Below are positions 1 through 8,828 of a stretch of DNA of 64,000 nt, piece by piece (the first letter of the stretch is position 1; each line of letters begins with the position of its first letter). Source of the DNA: Amorphoplanes digitatis (GTDB lineage: Bacteria > Actinomycetota > Actinomycetes > Mycobacteriales > Micromonosporaceae); contig NZ_JACHNH010000001.1 of NCBI RefSeq assembly GCF_014205335.1, positions 3,032,501-3,096,500 of the forward strand, written 5' to 3'. The position numbers and the translations under genes are program-made. The notes under the pieces are model-generated. The model saw only the letters and a program-made list of their open reading frames with translations. It had not been told where the DNA came from and ran no database searches.

Positions 1-905
1 ACGGGTTCGTCGGTCAGCCCCAGGTAGATGCGGCCGTCGGGCTGGGGGAGCGCGAAGACGAACCGGCTGGTCTCGTCCGGTACCGGGATGGTGAGTGCGG
101 CGGTCTGCGCGCCGAGGGCGCCGGGGCGCAGGACGAGGTGGGTGCCGCGGGACGGGCGCAGCCGTACGCCGGGATCGAGCTGTTCGGCCCACACGCCGGT
201 CGCGTTGACGACGGCGCGTGCGCGGAACCGGTGTTCCTGCCCGGTGCGGGTGTCGACGACGGTGGCGCCGGCGCCGTGCAGCTCGGTGACGCGGCACCGG
301 GTGAGTATGCGGGCGCCGTGCCCGGCGGCGGTGCGGGCGAGCGCGACAACGAGCCGCGCGTCGTCGATAAGCTGGCCGTCCCAGCCGATCAGGCCGCCGC
401 GGAGTCCGGCGCGGCGCACGGCGGGTACCAGCCGGTGCACCTCGGCCGGGGTGATCCGGCGCGAGCGCGGCAGTCGGCTGGCGGGTGTGCCGGCGGCGGC
501 GCGCAGCGCGTCGCCGGCCACGAAGCCGGCGCGGGTCAGTGCGGCCCGGGGGCCGGAGATCAGCGGGGTGAGCGGCAGGACCGAGGGCAGCGGGTTGACC
601 AGGTGCGGCGCCACCCGGCGCAGCAGGATGTCGCGCTCCACGGCGCTCTCGTACGCCAGAGCGATGTGCCCGCCGGCCAGGTAGCGCAGGCCGCCGTGCA
701 CCAGTTTGGAGCTCCAGCGGGAGGTGCCGAAGGCGAGGTCGTGTGCGTCGACGGCGGCGACGGTGAGCCCGCGGGACGCGGCGTCGAGGGCGACGCCGGC
801 CCCGGTGACGCCGAGCCCGACGACGAGCACGTCGACGACGTCGCCGCCGGCCATCGCGGCCAGTTCCCGGTCGCGGCGCGCGGCGCAGAGCGCGGTGCCG
901 GTCAC
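1..905 (-). CDS. glpD: Glycerol-3-phosphate dehydrogenase (FAD), 3' end cut off
   Basis: Oxidises sn-glycerol 3-phosphate to DHAP at the membrane, passing electrons to quinone. Reading the minus strand from GTG at 905 gives an N-terminal Rossmann FAD site (VVGLGVTGAGVALDAASRG), then the GlpD signature region WSSKLVHGGLRYL. Near the window edge is LPQPDGRIYLGLTDEP, typical of the middle of GlpD. About 301 codons are present of the roughly 550 usual, so the rest lies beyond the left edge. The GTG overlaps the stop of the upstream TetR gene (GTGA), so the two are probably translationally coupled. DHAP and glycerol 3-phosphate connect it to the ether-lipid-like genes transcribed the other way from 1513. 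The family call is firm; the exact start is likely. Confidence 0.9.
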   Translation of the reverse strand, partial: MTGTALCAARRDRELAAMAGGDVVDVLVVGLGVTGAGVALDAASRGLTVAAVDAHDLAFGTSRWSSKLVHGGLRYLAGGHIALAYESAVERDILLRRVAPHLVNPLPSVLPLTPLISGPRAALTRAGFVAGDALRAAAGTPASRLPRSRRITPAEVHRLVPAVRRAGLRGGLIGWDGQLIDDARLVVALARTAAGHGARILTRCRVTELHGAGATVVDTRTGQEHRFRARAVVNATGVWAEQLDPGVRLRPSRGTHLVLRPGALGAQTAALTIPVPDETSRFVFALPQPDGRIYLGLTDEP

Positions 906-1495
906 GGCGCCAGGTACCGGTCGAGGAGCAGCCGCAGCTCGGCGTCGAGGTCGGCCTCGGTGATTCCGTCGGTCATCGTGGCGGCCGAGATGACGAAGCC
1001 GTGCAGGGCGAGCAGCACGGCGCGGCTGAGCAGCTCGGCGGGCCCGGCGCGCACCGAGCCGTCGGCGTGGCCCTCGCCGATGAGCTCCACCAGCCCGGCG
1101 AGCATCCGGTCCTGGCTGGTGCCGCGGCGGTCCACCAGGTACGGCAGCAGCACCTCGGGGTCCAGCTCGACGATGCGGCGGAACACCGGGTGCTCGCGCA
1201 GCTGCCGGGCGCCGGTGGCGAGGCCGTCGACGAGCCGCTGCCGGGAGCGCTCGCCGGTCGCGCCGTCCTGTGCGCGCACCGCGAGCTCGCCCCACTCGCG
1301 GGTCATCAGGTCGCCCACCAGCGACGCCATGTCGGGCCAGCGCCGGTACATGGTCATGCGGGAGACGCCGGCGCGGCGGGCGACGTCGGTGAGCGTGGTG
1401 CGCCGTAGCCCGACGGCGAGAACGCAGTCACGGGCGGCGTCGAGCAGCGCATCTTCGGTCGTACGCCGCTCAGGGGTGTTACGACTGGACGTCAT
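902..1495 (-). CDS. TetR-family regulator upstream of glpD
   Basis: A 197-residue TetR/AcrR repressor. The N-terminal helix-turn-helix is clear at about residues 14-60 (ALLDAARDCVLAVGL, then TDVARRAGVSRMTMYRRWP). The rest is a helical ligand-binding domain ending in LLLDRYLAP. It is the first gene of a two-gene unit with glpD (GTGA overlap) and faces the 1513 flavoprotein across 17 bp. It probably controls both directions and its own expression. The inducer cannot be read from the sequence; a glycerolipid or fatty-acyl ligand would fit the neighbours. Confidence 0.88.
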   Translation of the reverse strand: MTSSRNTPERRTTEDALLDAARDCVLAVGLRRTTLTDVARRAGVSRMTMYRRWPDMASLVGDLMTREWGELAVRAQDGATGERSRQRLVDGLATGARQLREHPVFRRIVELDPEVLLPYLVDRRGTSQDRMLAGLVELIGEGHADGSVRAGPAELLSRAVLLALHGFVISAATMTDGITEADLDAELRLLLDRYLAP

Positions 1496-1512
1496 GTGTC
1501 ACAGTGTAACTC
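1496..1512. promoter_or_regulatory. Very short divergent promoter/operator region
   Basis: Only 17 bp separate the two divergent ATG codons. The segment contains GTGTCACAGTGTAAC, and a GTTAC at 1478-1482 inside the TetR gene pairs with GTAAC at 1506-1510. One promoter must therefore lie inside the opposing coding sequence, or both transcripts are nearly leaderless. A TetR operator here is an inference from layout and partial symmetry. Confidence 0.45.
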
Positions 1513-3081
1513 ATGAATGACCTGCATTACGTGGCCCGATGGGGCGACCCCGCCGACGCCCTGACGCTCCCGCCCGCCGTCGCCGCCCTGCTCGGCACCG
1601 CGCTGGGCGTCAAGGCGGCCCGCCCCGCCGCGCACGCCGCGGTGCTGCCCCCGGTCACCCTCGACGCTTCGGTGCTCGACGACCTGCGCGCCGCGTGCGC
1701 GCGGGTGGACACCGACGACGCCGCCCGGCTGGCGCACGCCGCCGGCAAGTCCACCGAGGACCTGCTGCGGCTGCGCGCCGGCGACGCGCCCGGCGCGCCG
1801 GACGCGGTGGCCCGGCCGGGCGGCCACGACGAGGTCGAGGCGCTGCTCGCGGCCTGCGCGCGGCATCACGTCGCCGTCGTGCCGTTCGGCGGCGGCACGT
1901 CGGTGGTCGGCGGCCTCGCCGCCGACCGCGCGGGCTTCGCCGGCGTGCTCGCCCTCGACCTCGCCGGCCTCGGCCGGCTGCTGCGGCTCGACCCGGTGTC
2001 GCGCACCGCGACGTTCGAGGCCGGGGTGCGCGCGCCGATCGCCGAGCGGCTGCTGGCCGCCGAGGGCCTCACCCTCGGCCACTTCCCGCAGTCCTTCGAG
2101 TACGCGAGCCTCGGCGGCTTCGCCGCCACCCGCTCCAGCGGGCAGGCCTCGGCCGGCTACGGCCGCTACGACCGCATGGTGGTCGGGCTGCGCGCGGCCA
2201 CCACGATCGGCACGCTCGACCTCGGCCGGGCACCGGAGTCCGCGGCCGGCCCCGACCTGCGGCAGCTGCTGCTCGGCTCCGAGGGCGTCTTCGGGGTCGT
2301 CACCGAGCTGACGCTGCGGGTGCGCCCGGCACCGGCCGCGCACCGCTACGCCGGCTGGACGTTTCCGTCCTTCGCCGACGGCGCCCGCGCGCTGCGGGCG
2401 CTGTCGCAGGACGGCCCGCTGCCGACCGTCCTGCGGCTCTCCGACGAGACCGAGACCGCGATCAACGCGGCCACCGGCAGCGGCCCGGACGCCGACGGCG
2501 GCTGCCTGGCCGTCGTCGGATTCGAGGGTACGCGGGAAGACGTGTCCGCCCGCGCCGACGCCGCGTCCCGGCGGCTGACGGAGCTCGGCGGCACGTCGCT
2601 CGGCGAGACGCCCGGCGAGCAGTGGCGCGCCGGTCGGTTCCGGGCGCCGTACCTGCGCGACGCGCTGCTCGACGCCGGCGCCCTCGCCGAGACGCTGGAG
2701 ACGGCGACGTTCTGGGACCGGCTGCCGGAGACCTATGCCGCCGTGCGCGACGCGCTCGTCGAGACGCTCGCCGCCGCGGGGACGCCGCCGCTGGTGCTCT
2801 GCCACATCTCGCACGTCTACGAGACCGGCGCCTCGCTCTACTTCACCGTGGTGGCGGCGCAGGCGGAGGACCCGGTCGCGCAGTGGCGCGCGGCGAAGGC
2901 GGCGGCGAGCGACGCGATCGCCGCCACCGGGGCGACGATCACGCACCATCACGGCGTCGGCCGGGACCACCGCCCCTGGTACGGGCGCGAGATCGGCCCG
3001 GTGGGCGTCGCCGCCCTGCGCGGGGTCAAGGCCGCGCTCGACCCGCACGGGATCCTCAACCCCGGGATCCTGCTGCCGTGA
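1513..3081 (+). CDS. FAD-binding oxidase, alkyl-dihydroxyacetonephosphate synthase type
   Basis: A 522-residue flavoprotein of the vanillyl-alcohol-oxidase/AGPS fold. AGPS enzymes exchange the acyl group of acyl-DHAP for a fatty alcohol, the committed step of ether-lipid synthesis. The FAD-binding PP loop is at about residues 118-132 (VVPFGGGTSVVGGL). YASLGGFAATRSSGQASAGYG lies around 196-216, and the histidine-rich active-site segment ITHHHGVGRDH near 475 is characteristic of AGPS. The C-terminus DPHGILNPGILLP is typical of the family. Its stop overlaps the start of the lipid-kinase-like gene (GTGA). Substrate assignment to ether lipids is inference, since related D-lactate/glycolate oxidases share the fold, but the histidine segment and the neighbours favour AGPS. 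Confidence 0.85.
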   Translation: MNDLHYVARWGDPADALTLPPAVAALLGTALGVKAARPAAHAAVLPPVTLDASVLDDLRAACARVDTDDAARLAHAAGKSTEDLLRLRAGDAPGAPDAVARPGGHDEVEALLAACARHHVAVVPFGGGTSVVGGLAADRAGFAGVLALDLAGLGRLLRLDPVSRTATFEAGVRAPIAERLLAAEGLTLGHFPQSFEYASLGGFAATRSSGQASAGYGRYDRMVVGLRAATTIGTLDLGRAPESAAGPDLRQLLLGSEGVFGVVTELTLRVRPAPAAHRYAGWTFPSFADGARALRALSQDGPLPTVLRLSDETETAINAATGSGPDADGGCLAVVGFEGTREDVSARADAASRRLTELGGTSLGETPGEQWRAGRFRAPYLRDALLDAGALAETLETATFWDRLPETYAAVRDALVETLAAAGTPPLVLCHISHVYETGASLYFTVVAAQAEDPVAQWRAAKAAASDAIAATGATITHHHGVGRDHRPWYGREIGPVGVAALRGVKAALDPHGILNPGILLP

Positions 3082-3983
3082 GCCGCGAAGCGTTCACCGC
3101 GGTGGTGAACCCCGCGGCCGGGTCGGGTGCCGCCGCCGGCCGGATCACCCGCCTGGCCCGGGAGCTGCGCGAGGGCGGCGCCGAGGTGACGGTCAGATAC
3201 AGCCGCGGCCTGGGCCACGCCACCGAGCTGGCCGCCGAGGCCGCCGCCCGGGGCCACGCAGTTCTCGCCGCCGGCGGCGACGGCCTCGTCGGCGCGGTCG
3301 CCGCCGGGCTGGCCGGCACCGGCGCCGAGCTGGCGGTGATCCCGGCCGGGCGCGGCAACGACCTGTCCCGCGCGGTACCGCTGCCGAGCGACCCGGCCGC
3401 GGCCGCCGGTGCGCTGCGCACGCTGCCCAGCGCCCCGGTCGACGTGGCCGAGGCCGGCGGCAGGGTCGTCGTCGGCAGCGTCTACGCCGGCATCGACGCC
3501 GCGGCCAACGACTTCGCGAACCGCCGCCGGCTGCCCCGGCGGCCGATCGCCTACCAGCTCGCCGCGCTCGCCGTCGCGGTCCGCTGGCGGCCGGTCGGCT
3601 ACACGCTGACCGTCGACGGGGAGACCGTGCGGCTGTCCGGGCACAGCGTCGTCGTCGCCAACGCGCCCTGGTACGGCGGCGGCCTGCGGGTCGCGCCGGA
3701 CGCCCGCCTCGACGACGGCCTGCTCGACCTGGTCACCGTCGGCGCGCTGCCGCGCCGCAGGATGGTGGCCGTGCTCGCCGCGCTGCGCCGCGGCGCGCAC
3801 CTCGGCCTGCCCGGCGTCGAGACCCGGCGGGTCCGGCAGATCACCGTCGCGGCCGACCGGCCGCTGCCCGTGTACGCCGACGGCGAGCCGCTGGGCCACG
3901 CACCCGTCACCGTCCGGGTGAGACCGGCCGCGCTGCGACTGATCGGCGTACCCGGGGCGGCCGCGCCGAACCTAGAGTGGTGA
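3078..3983 (+). CDS. Diacylglycerol/lipid kinase family protein
   Basis: A 301-residue protein of the DAGK catalytic family (DgkB/YegS-like), which phosphorylates a lipid hydroxyl with ATP. The N-terminus AVVNPAAGSGAA is the nucleotide-binding start of the family. AAGGDGLVGAVAAGL replaces the usual GGDGT with GGDGL. PAGRGNDLSRA matches the conserved G-T-GND-A region with Arg for Thr, and VVANAPWYGGGLRVAPDARLDDG is the classic C-terminal signature. The GTG start overlaps the TGA of the flavoprotein gene, so the two are coupled. A role in phosphorylating an ether-lipid or glycerolipid intermediate fits. The altered GGDG motif makes the substrate uncertain. Confidence 0.87.
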   Translation: MSREAFTAVVNPAAGSGAAAGRITRLARELREGGAEVTVRYSRGLGHATELAAEAAARGHAVLAAGGDGLVGAVAAGLAGTGAELAVIPAGRGNDLSRAVPLPSDPAAAAGALRTLPSAPVDVAEAGGRVVVGSVYAGIDAAANDFANRRRLPRRPIAYQLAALAVAVRWRPVGYTLTVDGETVRLSGHSVVVANAPWYGGGLRVAPDARLDDGLLDLVTVGALPRRRMVAVLAALRRGAHLGLPGVETRRVRQITVAADRPLPVYADGEPLGHAPVTVRVRPAALRLIGVPGAAAPNLEW

Positions 3984-4022
3984 TCCCGGTCGCAGTCCCC
4001 GCCGAGAGAACGGGATTCACCA

Positions 4023-5552
4023 TTGCCCCCACGCAAGCGCGCCACCCCGCAGGGTGAGCCGCCCGGCAGGTCCAGCGCCCGGCAGCTCGAGGACATCCTC
4101 TGGCGGGCCGCCGACAAGCTGCGTGGCTCGGTCGACGCCGCCCGGTACAAGGAGTTCGTCCTCGGCCTGGTCTTCCTCAAGTACGTGTCGGACGCGTTCG
4201 CCGAGCGCCGCGAGCAGCTTCCCGCCGGCCTGAGGGAGGACCGCGGCGAGTACGCCGGCGTCTTCTGGGTGCCGGCGGCCGCGCGCTGGGACCACCTGGC
4301 CGACCGGGCGGCGGCCGGGACCGAGGGCGTCGGCGCGCTGCTCGACGACGCGATGACGGCCATCATGCGGGAGAACCGGGCGCTGCACGGCGTCCTGCCG
4401 ACGATCTTCAATCGAGGCGACGTCGACCCCGGGCGGCTCCGCGAGCTCGTCGGCCTGATCAGCGACGCCCGCTTCACCGGGCCCGGCGACCGGCCGGCCC
4501 GGGACGTCCTCGGCGAGGTGTACGAGTACTTCCTGGAGCGGTTCGCCCGCGCCGAGGGCCGGCGGGCCGGCGAGTTCTACACACCCTCCGGCGTCGTGCG
4601 GCTGCTGGTCGAGGTGCTCGAGCCGTACTCGGGCCGGGTCTACGACCCGTGCTGCGGGTCGGGCGGCATGTTCGTGCAGGCCGCCCGGTTCGTGGCCGCG
4701 CACGCCGGCCGCGGCCGCGACATCGCCGTCTACGGCCAGGAGGCCAACGAGCGCACCTGGCGGCTGGCGAAGATGAGCCTCGCCATCCACGGCATGGACC
4801 CGTCGGGCATCGGCGACCGCTGGGCCGACACCCTCGCCGACGACCGGCATCCGGAGCTGCGCGCCGACCACATCCTGGCCAACCCGCCGTTCAACATGTC
4901 CGACTGGGCGCGCCGGGAGGGCGACCCGCGCTGGCGGTACGGGGTGCCGCCGCTGGCCAACGCCAACTTCGCCTGGCTGCAACACATCGTGTTCCACCTG
5001 GGCGAGCGGGGCAGCGCCGGCGTGGTGCTGTCGAACGGCTCGATGTCGTCCCAGCAGTCCGGCGAGGGCGAGATCCGCCGGGCGCTGGTCGAGGCGGACC
5101 TGGTGGCGTGCATGGTGGCGCTGCCGCCGAACCTGTTCCGCACCACCGCCATCCCGGCCTGCCTGTGGTTCCTGACCAGGGACAAGTCGTACCGGCGCGG
5201 CGAGACGCTCTTCATCGACGCCCGGCAGCTGGGCACCATGGTGGACCGCACCGAACGGGTGCTGACTCCCGCGGACATCGCGAGGATCGCCGGCGCGTAC
5301 CACGCCTGGCGCGGCGGGACGTACGCGGACGTACCCGGCTTCTGCCGCTCGGCCGGGCTGGACGAGATCGCCGGGCACGACCATGTGCTCGCGCCGGGCC
5401 GCTACGTCGGCGCCGCCGCCCCCGCGTCCGACCCGGGCGCCGAGCCGCTCGCCGACCGCGTCGACCGCCTTACCAAGGAGCTGTACGCGCACTTCGAGGA
5501 GGCGGCCCGCCTGGAGGCGGTCGTCCGGGAGAAGCTCCGGGGCCTGTCGTGA
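4023..5552 (+). CDS. hsdM: Type I restriction-modification DNA methyltransferase subunit
   Basis: A 509-residue N6-adenine methyltransferase that works with HsdS to modify bipartite target sites. The N-terminal helical domain ([19 protein letters not shown], about 25-43) is typical. The SAM motif [10 protein letters not shown] starts at about 208 and the catalytic NPPF is at about 287-290. The start used is TTG at 4023; the first in-phase methionine lies far inside the domain, so an unusual start is likely. The stop overlaps hsdS (GTGA). No hsdR is found on either side. Confidence 0.93.
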   Translation: MPPRKRATPQGEPPGRSSARQLEDILWRAADKLRGSVDAARYKEFVLGLVFLKYVSDAFAERREQLPAGLREDRGEYAGVFWVPAAARWDHLADRAAAGTEGVGALLDDAMTAIMRENRALHGVLPTIFNRGDVDPGRLRELVGLISDARFTGPGDRPARDVLGEVYEYFLERFARAEGRRAGEFYTPSGVVRLLVEVLEPYSGRVYDPCCGSGGMFVQAARFVAAHAGRGRDIAVYGQEANERTWRLAKMSLAIHGMDPSGIGDRWADTLADDRHPELRADHILANPPFNMSDWARREGDPRWRYGVPPLANANFAWLQHIVFHLGERGSAGVVLSNGSMSSQQSGEGEIRRALVEADLVACMVALPPNLFRTTAIPACLWFLTRDKSYRRGETLFIDARQLGTMVDRTERVLTPADIARIAGAYHAWRGGTYADVPGFCRSAGLDEIAGHDHVLAPGRYVGAAAPASDPGAEPLADRVDRLTKELYAHFEEAARLEAVVREKLRGLS

Positions 5553-6754
5553 CGGTGGCGGCGCCCGCGTCCTGGCCGCGTACCACCCTGGGTGAGCTGT
5601 GCGCCGCGGGCGGCGGCGACATTCAGACCGGGCCGTTCGGCAGCGAGCTGCACGCCCGCGACTACGTCGAACACGGCGTTCCCAGCGTCATGCCGCGCGA
5701 CATCGGCGACAACGTGATCGACACGGACGGCATCGCCCGGATAGCACCGGCCGACGCGCGGCGGCTGTCCCGCTACCTGCTCGCCGAGGGCGACATCGTG
5801 TACTCCAGGCGCGGCGACCTCGAGCGCCGGGCCCTGGTCGGTGCCGCGCAGGCGGGCTGGCTCTGCGGCACCGGGTGCCTGCGTATCCGCCCGGGCGGCG
5901 CGGTGGACTCCGCGTACCTGTCCTACTACCTCGGCCATCCCGGGGTACGCCGGTGGATCGTGCGGCACGCGGTCGGCGCCACCATGGCGAACCTCAACTC
6001 ACGCATCCTGGCCGAGGTGCCGGTCGTCGTGCCGCCGCGCGCCACGCAGGAGGCGGTGGCCGGGGTGCTCGCGGCGCTCGACGACCGGATCGCGGTCGGC
6101 GCGCGGATCGCGGACACCGCCCGGCGGCTGAACCACACCGTGTTCGCCGCGGCGGCGCGCGAGTCCGGTATTGATCGGACGGTCGGCGACCTCGCCGCCT
6201 TCCTGAACCGGGGACAGGCGCCCCGCTACACGCCGGACGGCACCGGCGTGCTGGTCCTGAACCAGCGGTGCGTCCGCGGCGGCCGGGTCAGCCGGGATCC
6301 AGCCCGCCGGACCGAGGCGGGCCGGGTCGGCGCGGACCGGATGCTGCGCCGCGACGACGTCCTGGTCAACTCGACCGGCGTGGGCACGCTGGGGCGGGTG
6401 GGCATCTGGTCGCACGACGTCGCGGCGACCGTCGACTCGCACGTCACCATCGTCCGGGTCGGCGCCGGGATTCCCGCGATCGTCGGCGCCTTCGCCGTCC
6501 TGGCCGAACAGGCGCGGATCGCGTCGCTGGGCGAGGGCTCGACCGGGCAGACCGAGCTGAGCCGGGCGAAGCTGGCCTCGGTCGTGGTGCGGATTCCGGC
6601 GGCCGGGCTCGACGCCCTGGCCGCGCGCCTGTCCGCGGTGGAGCAGCGGGCGGACGCCGCGCTCGCCGAGGCCCGCACGCTCGCCGGCCTGCGGGACACC
6701 CTGCTGCCGGAGCTGCTGTCGGGCCGGCTGCGGGCCGGCGACGCCGAGGGGTGA
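5549..6754 (+). CDS. hsdS: Type I restriction-modification specificity subunit
   Basis: A 401-residue specificity subunit from a GTG that overlaps the hsdM stop. Two target-recognition domains are visible. The first starts at [11 protein letters not shown] and reaches the conserved spacer around [25 protein letters not shown]. The second starts near [16 protein letters not shown] and ends with the repeat spacer helix [25 protein letters not shown]. This two-TRD, two-spacer layout is normal length for HsdS. It fixes the sequence read by the HsdM2S complex; the recognised site cannot be deduced by eye. Confidence 0.92.
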   Translation: MTVAAPASWPRTTLGELCAAGGGDIQTGPFGSELHARDYVEHGVPSVMPRDIGDNVIDTDGIARIAPADARRLSRYLLAEGDIVYSRRGDLERRALVGAAQAGWLCGTGCLRIRPGGAVDSAYLSYYLGHPGVRRWIVRHAVGATMANLNSRILAEVPVVVPPRATQEAVAGVLAALDDRIAVGARIADTARRLNHTVFAAAARESGIDRTVGDLAAFLNRGQAPRYTPDGTGVLVLNQRCVRGGRVSRDPARRTEAGRVGADRMLRRDDVLVNSTGVGTLGRVGIWSHDVAATVDSHVTIVRVGAGIPAIVGAFAVLAEQARIASLGEGSTGQTELSRAKLASVVVRIPAAGLDALAARLSAVEQRADAALAEARTLAGLRDTLLPELLSGRLRAGDAEG

Positions 6755-6761
6755 ATGCGGG

Positions 6762-6801
6762 CGGCCCGGCCGCCGGCACGGTAGGTGCCAGGGCCGGGCC
6801 G
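6762..6801. terminator. Hairpin between convergent hsdS and proX-like gene
   Basis: A perfect 10-bp stem, CGGCCCGGCC (6762-6771) with GGCCGGGCCG (6792-6801), encloses a second small stem GGCAC/GTGCC. It lies in the 67-bp gap between convergent genes, so it can act as a bidirectional terminator. There is no clear T-run, as is common in actinobacteria. Confidence 0.65.
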
Positions 6802-6821
6802 TCCTCAGACTCCGGGCGCGG

Positions 6822-7778
6822 TCAGCGGGGAATCCACTGCTGCCAGGTCGTGCGGTGCGCGTCCAGCCAGCGCTTCGCGGCGGCGTCACGGGACAGCTTC
6901 TTGACCGTGATGTCGCGGGCGACCGCGTTCTGGTCGTCGTTGGTCCAGCGGAAGTTCTTGATCAGGTCGGCGGCCGGGCTGCCGGAGTCGACGAAGGCCT
7001 TCCTCGCGATCTTGTCGAGGTCGTAGGGCTGGTAGTCGCAGGCCACCGTCTCCGGGTCGGAGTCGCAGCCCGGCTTGTACAGCGGCAGCGGGATGTGCAC
7101 CAGCTTGATCTCCGACAACAGCCACTGCGGCGTGTAGAAGTAGCCGATCAACGGCTTCCGGTCGGCCTCGGCCTTCTTGAACTCGGCGATCAGCGCGTCC
7201 TCGCTGCCCGCGTAGACCACGCTGAAGTTCAGGTTCAGGTTCTTGATCAGGGAGGCGTCGTTGGTGACGAACGACGGGTCGCCGCCCAGCAGCTGGCCCT
7301 TGCCCTCGGACTTCGCCGTCACGAACATGTCGGCGAAGTCGTTGAGGTTCTTCCACTTCGTGATGTTCGGGTACTCCTTGGCCATCCACGGCGGTACGTA
7401 CCAGCCGATGACGCCCTTGTTGCCGGTCAGGCCCTGCTCGACCGCGACCCTCTTGTCGTCGATGTAGGTCTTCTTCAGGTCGTCGTGGCCCCAGTTCTCC
7501 AGGATGACGTCGACCTGGCCGCTGGCCAGGCCCTCCCACGACTCGTCCTCGGTCAGGTCCGTCTCCACCACCTTGCAGCCCAGCTCCTGCTTGAGCAGGT
7601 AGCTGACCACCGCGACGTTCGCGGCGTAGCCCACCCAGGGGTTGACGGCGATCGAGACGGTGCCGCAGGGCGTGCGCTCCACGCCGGGCGGCGCGGTGAT
7701 CGCGGTCGACGAGTCGCCGCAGGCGGCCAGCGCCACCACGCTCAGCAGGGCCGCCAGCCGGCGCGTACGAGTCAGCAT
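6822..7778 (-). CDS. Glycine betaine/proline-type ABC substrate-binding lipoprotein (paralogue 1)
   Basis: A 318-residue lipoprotein of the ProX/OpuAC family, which captures quaternary amines outside the membrane. The start at 7778 gives a signal peptide with lipobox LAAC (about residues 15-18). The body has the family segments IAVNPWVGYAANVAVVSYLL, DVILENWGHDD and KGVIGWYVPPW, plus a Cys pair around GCDSDPETVACDY. No permease or ATPase gene accompanies it. It follows cvnD by 26 bp on the same strand, so it is probably the last gene of the conservon transcript. A close paralogue (about half identical by eye) sits on the other side of the conservon at 12174-13133. Two orphan binding proteins flanking a sensor kinase suggest ligand delivery to sensing, but transport through a distant ProVW is equally possible. 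Confidence 0.87.
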   Translation of the reverse strand: MLTRTRRLAALLSVVALAACGDSSTAITAPPGVERTPCGTVSIAVNPWVGYAANVAVVSYLLKQELGCKVVETDLTEDESWEGLASGQVDVILENWGHDDLKKTYIDDKRVAVEQGLTGNKGVIGWYVPPWMAKEYPNITKWKNLNDFADMFVTAKSEGKGQLLGGDPSFVTNDASLIKNLNLNFSVVYAGSEDALIAEFKKAEADRKPLIGYFYTPQWLLSEIKLVHIPLPLYKPGCDSDPETVACDYQPYDLDKIARKAFVDSGSPAADLIKNFRWTNDDQNAVARDITVKKLSRDAAAKRWLDAHRTTWQQWIPR

Positions 7779-7804
7779 CGAAGTCCGTTTCTGATTGGGC
7801 GTGC

Positions 7805-8413
7805 CTACCACGTGGGCACCGGCCGCTCGCGGCTCAGGCGCTTGGCCAGGACCTCCTCGGTCAGGGCGACCAGGATGTCCTTGACCGACTCGCGGTGTCG
7901 CGCGTCGCACTCCAGGATCGGCACGTCCGGGCCGATACCCAGCGCGTCGCGGACCTCCTCGAGGTCGAAGCGCTGGCTCCGGTCGAACGTGTTGACCCCG
8001 ATGAGGAATGGGATCTCATGTTCTTCGAAATAGTCGACCGCGGCGAAGCAGTCCTCGATCCGACGGGTGTCGAGCAGCACGATGGCGCCGAGCGCGCCGT
8101 CGACCAGGTCGTCCCAGAGGAAGGCGAAGCGGTCCTGGCCGGGCGTGCCGAACAGGTACAGCAGCAGCGCGTCGTCGAGGGTGATGCGGCCGAAGTCGAG
8201 CGCGACGGTGGTGGTGGTCTTGGACGCCACCGCGGAGGTGTCGTCGATGCCGATCGACCGCTCGGTCATCTCGGCCTCGGTCACCAGCGGCTCGATCTCG
8301 GAGATCGCGCCGACGAAGGTGGTCTTGCCGACACCGAAGCCGCCACTGATGACGATCTTGACCGCCACCGGCGGCAGGGGCGCCGGCACCGGTTCACTAG
8401 AGCGCCCGTACAC
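7805..8413 (-). CDS. cvnD: Conservon small GTPase (CvnD type)
   Basis: A 202-residue Ras-like GTPase of the actinobacterial conservon. The P-loop is GGFGVGKTT (about 24-32). Switch-region DFGRI is followed by the Walker B/G3-like FGTPGQDRF, and the base-recognition element is close to GVNTFDRSQ rather than a canonical NKxD. In Streptomyces conservons, CvnA-D form a membrane-associated complex likened to G-protein-coupled signalling. The GTG start at 8413 overlaps the end of cvnC by 17 bp. Confidence 0.9.
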   Translation of the reverse strand: MYGRSSEPVPAPLPPVAVKIVISGGFGVGKTTFVGAISEIEPLVTEAEMTERSIGIDDTSAVASKTTTTVALDFGRITLDDALLLYLFGTPGQDRFAFLWDDLVDGALGAIVLLDTRRIEDCFAAVDYFEEHEIPFLIGVNTFDRSQRFDLEEVRDALGIGPDVPILECDARHRESVKDILVALTEEVLAKRLSRERPVPTW

Positions 8414-8828
8414 GATCCCTGATCCTTTCGATCAATGCGATGGGAAGTTCACCGAGCTGCTCCTCGACGCGGACATAGCCGTCGGTCACCAGGTCGGCGA
8501 CGATCACCCGGATCACTCCGAGCGGCACTCCGATGGCGACGGCCAGGTCCGCGATCGACATCGGCGCCTGGCAGAGCTCGACGATCCGGCGCGACTCGAA
8601 GCGCAGCGGAGCCGACAGCGCCGCGGGGGAGGCGTGCAGCAGCGTCTCGATGCGCAGCCCGTCGTGCAACGGGCGGGTACGCCCGCCGGTGAGCATGAAC
8701 GGGCGAACGACGAGCTCGTCCTCGGGTTCCGGCGCGCGTGGCCCCGGCGCCGGCGGCCTCCAGGGTGGCGGCGGACCGGCGTACGGGCTCATGCGGGGAT
8801 CCGGGCCCCACTCCCGCCGGTGGCTCAT
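8397..8828 (-). CDS. cvnC: Conservon DUF742 protein (CvnC type)
   Basis: A 143-residue DUF742 protein. A Pro/Gly-rich N-terminus is followed by the conserved domain with RPFMLTGGRTRP near residue 40. After it come RFESRRIVELCQAPMSIADLAVAIGVPLGVIRVIVADLVTDGYV-type winged-helix-like helices. Its ATG overlaps the stop of cvnB (ATGA). It probably bridges the kinase/roadblock pair and the GTPase; its biochemical role is not established. Confidence 0.9.
   Translation of the reverse strand: MSHRREWGPDPRMSPYAGPPPPWRPPAPGPRAPEPEDELVVRPFMLTGGRTRPLHDGLRIETLLHASPAALSAPLRFESRRIVELCQAPMSIADLAVAIGVPLGVIRVIVADLVTDGYVRVEEQLGELPIALIERIRDRVRAL

Noticed and set aside
1539..3983. An 814-codon plus-strand frame spanning the AGPS-like gene
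   Set aside because: Only its last part (from 3078) is a gene; the first part is Arg/Ala-rich shadow sequence in the wrong phase.
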